A DNA stretch of 21,936 nucleotides from CAYQTL01 sp964420405 (lineage in GTDB: Bacteria > Acidobacteriota > Thermoanaerobaculia > Thermoanaerobaculales > Sulfomarinibacteraceae), in assembly GCA_964420405.1 (NCBI GenBank), contig CAYQTL010000082.1:1-21936 (forward strand). The letters run 5' to 3'. The position numbers and the translations under genes are program-made. Below the pieces are notes generated by a model. That model ran no database searches. It was not told where the DNA came from and saw nothing but the letters and a program-made list of their open reading frames with translations. Positions 7,775 through 12,072 of this stretch are shown here, piece after piece (position 1 is the first letter of the stretch; every line of letters begins with the position of its first letter).

Positions 7775-8010
7775 CCGATCTTTAGAACCAGGATGACGAG
7801 TCGGCACTCGGCAATGCTGTACAACACCCGAAAGCGGCTGACACGGATCCGGAATACGTCGTCGTAGCCGGTGAGCTTGCGTGACCCCCTGGGGCGAGGC
7901 TCACCGGCGAGCGCCAGCACCGCGCGCACGACACGCAACTGGTCCTTCTCGGGGAGCTTCGCCAGCTGCTTCTCGGCCGTTCTGCTGATCTCGATGTCAT
8001 AGCTTGCCAT
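7750..8010 (-). CDS. RelE/ParE-family toxin
   Basis: The 86-residue protein reads MASYDIEISRTAEKQLAKLP at the N terminus, the classic RelE/ParE opening (beta strand, then xxAxKxLxKLP helix), followed by RGSRKLTGYDDVFRIRV, SRFRVLYSI and a final VLKIGHRKDVYR. The R-V-x-x-F/Y-R-V-L-Y and H-R-K-D-V-Y motifs are typical of the RelE RNase branch, with candidate catalytic residues R, K, H and the final Y-R. It is the second gene of an antitoxin-toxin pair and overlaps the antitoxin by 14 bases. It is full length and looks intact. ParE-like gyrase poisoning cannot be ruled out from sequence alone. Confidence 0.92.
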   Translation of the reverse strand: MASYDIEISRTAEKQLAKLPEKDQLRVVRAVLALAGEPRPRGSRKLTGYDDVFRIRVSRFRVLYSIAECRLVILVLKIGHRKDVYR

Positions 8011-8221
8011 CGAGCTTGAGCTCCGCCAGCACCTCGGCCAGGGGGCGCGTCGGCTCGTGACGGATCCTCTTCAGGTCCTCGACGTCCTCGAGCTCTTCGA
8101 GCCGGTCGAGCAGCGCCTCCTGAATGAAGTGGTTCATCACGATGCCCCGGGACCGGCAGTAGTCCTCGAGCGCACGTTTCAGCGCCGGATCCACGCGAGC
8201 ACTGATCTGAACAGTGGCCAT
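7997..8221 (-). CDS. RHH-type antitoxin of the RelE-like module
   Basis: The ATG at 8221 follows GGAGG, and the 74-residue product opens MATVQISARVDPALKRALEDYC, a ribbon-helix-helix strand and helix, then RGIVMNHFIQEALLDRLEELEDVEDL. The C-terminal tail (RHEPTRPLAEVLAELKLDGKL) is the likely toxin-binding part, as PLAEVLAEL endings are common in RelB/ParD-like partners. A start 24 bases further upstream is possible but lacks a ribosome site. The antitoxin precedes the toxin, as usual, and probably represses the AT-rich promoter just upstream. Confidence 0.9.
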   Translation of the reverse strand: MATVQISARVDPALKRALEDYCRSRGIVMNHFIQEALLDRLEELEDVEDLKRIRHEPTRPLAEVLAELKLDGKL

Positions 8222-8235
8222 CGTCGCCCTCCTCG

Positions 8236-8263
8236 TTGCTAGCATATCATATCAATTGCTAGC
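8236..8263 (-). promoter_or_regulatory. Promoter/operator of the RelE-like module with paired GCTAGC sites
   Basis: The octamer TTGCTAGC occurs at 8236-8243 and at 8256-8263, a spacing of 20 bp, close to two helical turns. Its core GCTAGC is itself palindromic. Between them is an AT-rich stretch that on the minus strand contains TATGAT (8251-8246), a 5-of-6 match to a -10 box. This is an AT island in a very GC-rich region. Two RHH dimers binding side by side would cover the promoter. Confidence 0.6.
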
Positions 8264-8334
8264 CAGGGCGGGGGCGTGGTCCCGCGCGGGCGCACCTCTC
8301 GATGTGCGATGGCTCGCAGGAGGGTCATCCAGTC

Positions 8335-8457
8335 ACCGCGAGACCTCCAGGGACCGCTCCGCCTCGTCGCCTTCCCGGAGGAGCTCCGCCCTGCGCGCGA
8401 ACCGGTTGGACAGCGGTACAGCGCCCCTGCCACGAACACCCGAGGTCGCCGCGGCAT
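8335..8457 (-). pseudogene. N-terminal fragment of a REP-associated tyrosine transposase
   Basis: From ATG 8457 the product begins MPRRPRVFVAGALY, matching the start of the larger RAYT copy (MPRRAGVFVEGALYHV). Similarity then continues in another frame as NRFARRAELLREGDEAERSLEV, compared with TRFARGAELFWEGDEAERFVEI. One base has been lost near codon 17. Homology stops about 40 codons in, and the HUH and tyrosine parts are absent. The ATG lies 28 bp from a REP-like hairpin (8485-8511), the same spacing as in the other copy. It is a dead remnant. Confidence 0.75.
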
Positions 8458-8484
8458 CGCCCGCTCTTGCCTCCACGAGCTCGA

Positions 8485-8511
8485 GATCGCCACATCGTCG
8501 GGCGTGGCACC
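8485..8511 (-). repeat. REP-like hairpin, copy A
   Basis: On the minus strand it reads GGT, then GCCAC - loop GCCCGACGAT - GTGGC, then GATC. The stem is a perfect 5-bp inverted repeat. It sits 18 bases past the vapC stop and 28 bp upstream of the RAYT fragment ATG. Confidence 0.75.
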
Positions 8512-8529
8512 CCAACCTGAACCGGCAGC

Positions 8530-8895
8530 CTACTCCGGCACTTCGACACCGAGGCGTCGTGAAGCCGCCGCCAGAGTCCGATCCAGCGTCCACAGCTGCC
8601 AAGCGGCCAACCGCGCCGATGCGAGCAGCTGAACGTCGACCCACCCGAGGCCGATGCCATGCAGGTGCTGTTCGTGCACGAACCTGATCGCCTCTTCGAA
8701 CGACGCCTCGCCAGCCCGCGGCAGCTCCGACAGCAGACCGAGAACCCGCGGACGGTCCGCGAGGTTTCCACAGGCCAGCTCTCCGATCACGGCAGGGTGA
8801 CACCCGACCGCCCCCGCCTCGAGTAGCCGCACGAGCCTCGGGGTGCCGCGGCGGAGATGGTCGATCCACACGGAGGTGTCGACGAGGACCGTCAC
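8530..8895 (-). CDS. vapC: VapC PIN-domain toxin
   Basis: The GTG at 8895 overlaps the antitoxin stop by 4 bases and yields 121 residues. VTVLVDTSVWIDHLRR carries the first PIN aspartate and the typical TSVWIDHLR motif; HPAVIGELACGNL has the conserved Glu; GLGWVDVQLLASARLA and WTLDRTLAAASRRLGV contain the later aspartates. This pattern is that of VapC partners of the PF09957 VapB family. The longer frame back to 9102 runs through the antitoxin gene and is not used. The expected activity is site-specific cleavage of tRNA or rRNA. No defects are visible. Confidence 0.93.
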   Translation of the reverse strand: MTVLVDTSVWIDHLRRGTPRLVRLLEAGAVGCHPAVIGELACGNLADRPRVLGLLSELPRAGEASFEEAIRFVHEQHLHGIGLGWVDVQLLASARLAAWQLWTLDRTLAAASRRLGVEVPE

Positions 8896-9086
8896 CCCTC
8901 GGCTCGCCTCCGAGGGACATCGTGGAGCTGGGGTTCCGACCCGCCCAGCCGTGCGAGACGCCGCGCGCTCTCGAGGGCGATCAGCGCTTCCAGCCCCCGG
9001 TGAACGAGGGCCGTCTTCTCGTTGACTCCGGTCAGTTCGCGCGCCCTGCCCAGGAGCTCGTCGTCGATGTTCAACGTCGTTCTCAT
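8892..9086 (-). CDS. vapB: VapB-family antitoxin
   Basis: The product is 64 residues, MRTTLNIDDELLGRARELTG at the N terminus, which is the signature of the PF09957 VapB family (MRTTLxIDDxLLxxAxxLTG), followed by EKTALVHRGLEALIALESARRLARLGG. The upstream frame to 9179 is rejected because the family start is exactly at ATG 9086. No Shine-Dalgarno is visible; the start codon lies inside an 18-bp AT-rich palindrome, which suggests a leaderless or nearly leaderless transcript. It is coupled to vapC by GTGA. Confidence 0.92.
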   Translation of the reverse strand: MRTTLNIDDELLGRARELTGVNEKTALVHRGLEALIALESARRLARLGGSEPQLHDVPRRRAEG

Positions 9087-9102
9087 GCATATGAATATGC
9101 AT
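9085..9102 (-). promoter_or_regulatory. Palindromic operator overlapping the vapB start codon
   Basis: ATGCATAT and ATATGCAT flank a central GA, an 8+2+8 perfect inverted repeat in an otherwise GC-rich region. The vapB ATG (9086-9084) begins inside it. On the minus strand TATTCA (9097-9092) is placed where a -10 box would lie for a leaderless start. The VapBC complex probably binds here to repress itself. Confidence 0.65.
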
Positions 9103-9131
9103 CTGAGATACTCGGCTGTCAAGCAGGCCAG

Positions 9132-9153
9132 GGTGCCCGACGATGTGGCGATC
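9132..9153 (+). repeat. REP-like hairpin, copy C
   Basis: It reads GGTG then CCCGACGATGTGGCGATC on the plus strand, four bases shorter than the other copies, so the stem is weak. It lies 60 bp past the end of the RAYT pseudogene and is inverted relative to copy B at its other end. Confidence 0.65.
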
Positions 9154-9213
9154 CTGTCCTCCTGAGCGAGTCCCGCCAATCAGGCCGGTCGGGGCGGGGG
9201 CAGCGGCATAGCG

Positions 9214-10193
9214 TCACTTCGCCGCCCGGCTGAGGTGCTCGGACAGCGCCCGGTCGAGCTCGTCGAGTTGATCCCGAAAGACCTGATCCGACCCCCGCAG
9301 CTCGGCGCCGCGCCGGACCCATCGGCTCACGACTTCGGGCCGACGACCCACCCTGCGCGCGATCGCGCTCACAGTCAGACGCCAGCGCTCCACCGCGAGC
9401 GCTGGCACCAGGTACCGGAGGCGACTGACCTCGCGGCCCTTCCCCGGCCGCGCGAGATCGGCGACCGCGCATCCCAGCTCCCGGCAGGCGATCTCGAGGA
9501 ACTCCTCAGGCTCGACATCCGCCCGCTCCATGCCGCTGGTCCGCCCCGCCTCGTCCATCACCGCGGACACGGTCGGCGGAACGAGCTCCCGGTCGGGCTC
9601 TCGACTCCACCACGGCAGCCGGCCGGGCAGCTCGGACCGCCACCCCGCCTCCGACACGCCCTCCAGAGCCCTCACGTACGCGCGCCGCGCCGACCCCACG
9701 CTCTCGCCGTAGATCGACAGCACCGTCTCCGGCTCCACCAGCGGTGACGGCGTGCGCCGAAGAAGCTCCCGGTGACCCGAAAGCGGGTACTCCGCAGGAT
9801 CGTCGACAACCCCCGCCGTCACCGCATGAGGTGCACGGAGGCAATCACCTGGCGCAGGGAGTCCCCGGTCTCGACCATCTTCGCCTTGTACCGGCTCTGC
9901 CACAGCGGGCCGGACGAGCGCCATCTGCGGTTGTAGGCCGCCGCGTACCGCGCCTGGACGTGGCCCATCGACCGCGCCAGCGGCACCGGGCCGGTGCGCA
10001 CGACCAGGTGGGAGGGGGGCGACATCAGGCACCACCCGTACACCGTCCAGCCGTCCCGGTCCCGGACCCCTCGCACGATTTCAACGAACCGCTCCGCCTC
10101 GTCGCCCTCCCAGAACAGTTCCGCGCCACGCGCGAACCGGGTGTCCACGTGGTACAGCGCCCCTTCCACGAACACCCCTGCCCGCCGCGGCAT
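9214..10193 (-). pseudogene. Frameshifted REP-associated tyrosine transposase (RAYT) with C-terminal HTH domain
   Basis: Frame one (10193 to about 9828) reads MPRRAGVFVEGALYHVDTRF, then GWTVYGWCLM, VVRTGPVPLARSMGHV, RYAAAYNRR, GPLWQSRYKAKMVE and VIASVHL, the Y1-transposase core order. After VHL the frame stops; the other frame continues with VTAGVVDDPAEYPLSGH and the tail down to 9214. Restoring one base (CTCAATCCG-like for CTCATGCGG) recreates the usual HLNPVTAG, so a single deletion broke the gene. The C-terminal 150 residues (VPALAVERWRLTVSAIARRVGRRPEVVSRWVRRGAELR) form the helix-turn-helix tail of this RAYT subgroup. Expected HUH (M-P-N-H-x-H) is M-S-P-P-S-H, and no Tyr lies in the RYIxLNP-equivalent IASVHL. 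Both catalytic elements are lost. RAYTs move REP hairpins; this copy cannot. Confidence 0.85.
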
Positions 10194-10220
10194 CCCCCGA
10201 TCCTACCCCGCGCCCCCACA

Positions 10221-10246
10221 ATCGCCACATCGTCGGGCCTGGCACC
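10221..10246 (-). repeat. REP-like hairpin, copy B
   Basis: On the minus strand it reads GGTGCCAGGCCCGACG then ATGTGGCGAT, differing from copy A at one base inside the stem. It is 28 bp upstream of the RAYT pseudogene ATG (10193) and inverted relative to copy C at the other end. Confidence 0.78.
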
Positions 10247-10281
10247 GAACGATGGATCCAGTCACCCTCGTCGGCAGGCTG

Positions 10282-10309
10282 GGTGTCAGAGCCGACGGTC
10301 TTGGCGATC
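10282..10309 (+). repeat. REP-like hairpin, copy F
   Basis: Plus-strand GGTGTCAGAGCCGACGG then TCTTGGCGATC. It lies 35 bp from copy B in the opposite orientation, so the pair can fold into one long imperfect hairpin, as in bacterial BIMEs. Confidence 0.65.
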
Positions 10310-10461
10310 GTGTCGGCCGGAGTCGCCAAAGGCGGCCCACAGGGAGTCGAGCCGGTGGCGGGCGATGGGGACGACACGGTTGACGGGAGGGGCCATCCGC
10401 AGCTCTCCCGGCCGCGGCGAAGGGACAGAGCCACGATCGTCAACCCATCCTTCCGGCATGA
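10310..10461. other. Short segment between inverted REP copies F and H
   Basis: A minus-strand frame here (about 10286-10489) encodes APPVNRVVPIARHRLDSLW and neighbouring sequence that I do not recognise. It has no Shine-Dalgarno and no family match I can name. It may be non-coding or a gene scrap carried between the two repeats. Confidence 0.3.
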
Positions 10462-10490
10462 GATCGCCAGAACCGTCGGGCTCTGGCATC
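10462..10490 (-). repeat. REP-like hairpin, copy H
   Basis: On the minus strand: GAT, then GCCAGA - loop GCCCGACGGT - TCTGGC, then GATC. This is the best stem of the family (6 bp perfect). It lies 16 bases past the stop of the Phd-linked vapC (10507). Confidence 0.72.
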
Positions 10491-10506
10491 TATCGCGCAG
10501 AATCTC

Positions 10507-10878
10507 TCACTCAGGAGCGAGGGGCACGATCTTCGAGCTCCTGATCGTGCGATCACGGGTCACGAGGGGAACGCGATGGACGACGCTGGTGGCGGCGATC
10601 AGCTCGTCCGCCGGATCGCCGCGGAAGTCGAGGCGTGTCGAGGTCCGGGCCACCGCGAGATCGATGGGCCAGACGTGCACGGCGTCGAGGGCGTCCAGGG
10701 TCTCCGGGTCGTCGAGGTCGAGGGAGAGCCGACCGAGCTGAACCAGCTTCGCCAGCTCCCACAGCACGATCGCGGACATGCCCCAGTCGTGGGCCGCCAG
10801 GATCGCGTGCTCCGACTCGTCCAGGTCTCCCGCCAGCGCGTGGACCAGGATGTGTGTGTCAAGGTTGATCAGCGGCAT
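10507..10878 (-). CDS. VapC-like PIN toxin of a Phd-linked module
   Basis: The ATG at 10878 gives 123 residues. MPLINLDTHILVHALAGDL is the NLDTHILVxALxG opening of PIN toxins; MSAIVLWELAKLVQLGRL is the conserved SxxxxWELAxLxxxGRL segment; later DLAVA, DFRGDPADELIAAT (GDPADRLIAAT in many relatives) and VPLVTRD supply the remaining acidic residues. This is the VapC subgroup normally paired with Phd/YefM antitoxins. The gene begins inside the antitoxin gene (20-base overlap). All key residues are present, so activity is expected. The longer frame to 10995 is an antitoxin shadow. Confidence 0.93.
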   Translation of the reverse strand: MPLINLDTHILVHALAGDLDESEHAILAAHDWGMSAIVLWELAKLVQLGRLSLDLDDPETLDALDAVHVWPIDLAVARTSTRLDFRGDPADELIAATSVVHRVPLVTRDRTIRSSKIVPLAPE

Positions 10879-11083
10879 GCCAGCTGCTCCCGGTCGACAT
10901 GATGTCGCCGCGGATCTCGATTCGCCCGGCCAGTCGCCCGATCTGCGACCCCGACGGGCGCGGGTGCGGGAGCAGCTTCGCGACCGGCTTGCCATGCTTG
11001 GTGATGACGAGCCCCTCGGGGTCGAGGTGGTCGAGCAGCGCGAGGCACTGCTCTTTGAACTTCGCGGCGCCGATGGTCTTCAT
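10859..11083 (-). CDS. Phd/YefM-family antitoxin
   Basis: The 74-residue product MKTIGAAKFKEQCLALLDHL then GLVITKHGKPVAKLLPH is the textbook Phd/YefM fold (MKTIxAxxFKxxCLxLLDxV... VVITKHGKPVAxLxP). ATG 11083 has GGGAG about 8 bases upstream. The tail RLAGRIEIRGDIMSTGSSWHAADQP is the usual GRIxIxGDIxxPxxxxWEA toxin-contact segment, with some drift (STGSSWHA). It overlaps the toxin start. Longer upstream frames are shadows through RAYT remnants. Confidence 0.93.
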   Translation of the reverse strand: MKTIGAAKFKEQCLALLDHLDPEGLVITKHGKPVAKLLPHPRPSGSQIGRLAGRIEIRGDIMSTGSSWHAADQP

Positions 11084-11100
11084 GTCACAGCTCCCACGGC

Positions 11101-11134
11101 AGCATACCACCGGACACATTTTCTGACCAGTCAG
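11101..11134 (-). promoter_or_regulatory. Promoter and palindrome upstream of the Phd-VapC module
   Basis: On the minus strand TGGTCA (11129-11124) and TATGCT (11106-11101) are 17 bp apart, a reasonable -35/-10 pair. The -35 lies inside the perfect 5+2+5 palindrome CTGAC-CA-GTCAG (11123-11134), a plausible Phd operator. The leader would be very short. Confidence 0.45.
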
Positions 11135-11174
11135 GACGTCCGGCCACAAGGTGAGCGCCGGCTGCGCCCGCTCC

Positions 11175-11199
11175 GTGCCAGCGCCGACGATTCTGATGC
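11175..11199 (+). repeat. Diverged REP-like sequence, copy E
   Basis: GTGCCAGCGCCGACGATTCT then GATGC keeps the GTGCCAG flank and CCGACGAT core, but the stem has decayed. It abuts a RAYT C-terminal fragment. Confidence 0.45.
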
Positions 11200-11201
11200 A
11201 G

Positions 11202-11333
11202 TCGAAACGTCTCGGCGACTTCCTCGGCTGTCGCGGCGACGCCATCAGCCGCTGGATCCGCCACGGCGCCGAGCCGCGGTCCCCCCATTCGTCGTTCGCC
11301 AACGACTCCGAGGACCTCCACCGAGCCCTCGCC
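11202..11333 (+). pseudogene. C-terminal HTH fragment of a third RAYT transposase
   Basis: The plus-strand frame reads SKRLGDFLGCRGDAISRWIR then HGAEPR, SSFAND and EDLHRALA. This parallels the tail of the minus-strand RAYT (IARRVGRRPEVVSRWVRRGAELR ... DQLDELDRALS), the helix-turn-helix region that ends RAYTs of this type. No catalytic domain precedes it and no start codon is credible, so only the last 45 or so codons survive. It is on the opposite strand from the other two RAYT remains. REP copies E and D lie on either side in the same orientation. Confidence 0.6.
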
Positions 11334-11393
11334 ACGCAGCCCTCCCCCGGTCGCTTTCTGGAACACCCCTCGCATGAGCTCGCCAACATTCGA

Positions 11394-11419
11394 GTGCCGG
11401 GCCCGACGATTTGGCCATC
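11394..11419 (+). repeat. REP-like hairpin, copy D
   Basis: GTGCCGGGCCCGACGAT then TTGGCCATC. The stem GCCG with TGGC pairs if one G-U is allowed. It lies 60 bp after the RAYT C-terminal fragment, the same distance seen between copy C and the end of the larger RAYT. Confidence 0.62.
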
Positions 11420-11440
11420 TTGAATCCAGGGTGCCCGTTT

Positions 11441-11714
11441 TCACGGTGGGGGTCGCTCGAAGCGGCCAGATACCACACCCGGCACGGTGATGTCGTCGTC
11501 GAGGGACCCCGAACGCAATGCGTAGCCGTTGACCTCGATCTGAACCTGCGCCAGCTGCTCGGTCGTGGCCTGCACGAGCCTCCGGAAGCGATCAGCGGGG
11601 AAGCCGACAATGCGGCCATCGTGGAGCTCAAACGAACGCGGTGCAGCCTTCCGCCCACGCTCTGATGGCGACGGGTTCGGCGGAACCGTTCGCCTCGGCG
11701 GCTGTGGAGCTGAT
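11441..11714 (-). pseudogene. Broken DUF2442 gene
   Basis: The 3' part encodes FELHDGRIVGFPADRFRRLV, then TEQLAQVQIEVNGYALR and LDDDITVPGVVSGRFE, a clear DUF2442 pattern (LxDGRxIxFPxxRFxxL ... DEDIxVxGLLxG). The 5' part lies in another frame (SSTAAEANGSAEPVAIRAWA then EGCTAFV) and meets a stop there. Removing one T in the TTT near 11630 joins them as AFVELHDGR, so the gene carries a one-base insertion. The codon at the expected start is ATC (11714-11712) where ATG would give MSSTAAEA. Two lesions make a functional product unlikely. It follows the broken DUF4160 gene, its common neighbour. Confidence 0.72.
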
Positions 11715-11922
11715 GGAACGCCTTCCTCACAGTGTCGTGGTGTGCGTACACGCGCCGCTCGTCTGCCCGGAGCTCGTGCCGGAAGGCCACGGTTGCCCGC
11801 CAGGGCGATCGTCGGCATCAGCCTGAACGTGCACTCGCCGTCCGGCGTTCGCGCGTGGATGTGCGGTGGCTCCTGGCGCTCGTCGGAGTAGAGGTGGAAC
11901 CGATGCGCAACACCCTGGGCAT
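11701..11922 (-). pseudogene. Broken DUF4160 gene
   Basis: Three frames are needed. ATG 11922 starts MPRVLRIG, the usual DUF4160 opening (MPxVLRIGPYRF). The next frame has HRFHLYSDERQEPPHIHAR then LAGNRG, the family core (FYSDExxEPPHxHV). The last frame has FRHELRADERRVYAHHDTVR then KAFHQL, the C-terminal helix. The first junction looks like a loss of about 8 bases between RIG and HRF; the second a one-base insertion, since GGCC to GGC would restore NRGFRHELR. DUF4160 and DUF2442 genes are often adjacent and have been suggested as a TA-like pair. The exact end is uncertain because it overlaps the DUF2442 start. Confidence 0.7.
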
Positions 11923-12072
11923 TTCCGGATTCCACTGGACTCCGGTGAAGAAGGGAGCCTGAATCGCCGCATCGCCGGGCATCCCTCGTGGCGCCCGAGA
12001 CCCTCCGCCAGCGAGTCCGGGACCACGTAGCGGCGGAATCCGCCGTCGGGAGCGGGATCGGGAGGGGCGGGA
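11923..12072. other. Intergenic region with an inverted repeat near the A2M gene end
   Basis: The only structure seen is CGGCGGA-A-TCCGCCG at 12031-12045, 28 bases past the alpha-2-macroglobulin stop. It has no T-run, so it is at best a weak or factor-dependent transcription end signal. No gene is supported. Confidence 0.35.

Noticed and set aside
8485..11419. CRISPR array as an explanation for the repeated hairpins
   Set aside because: Copies are irregularly spaced, in both orientations, diverged and linked to RAYT remains; no cas genes are present.
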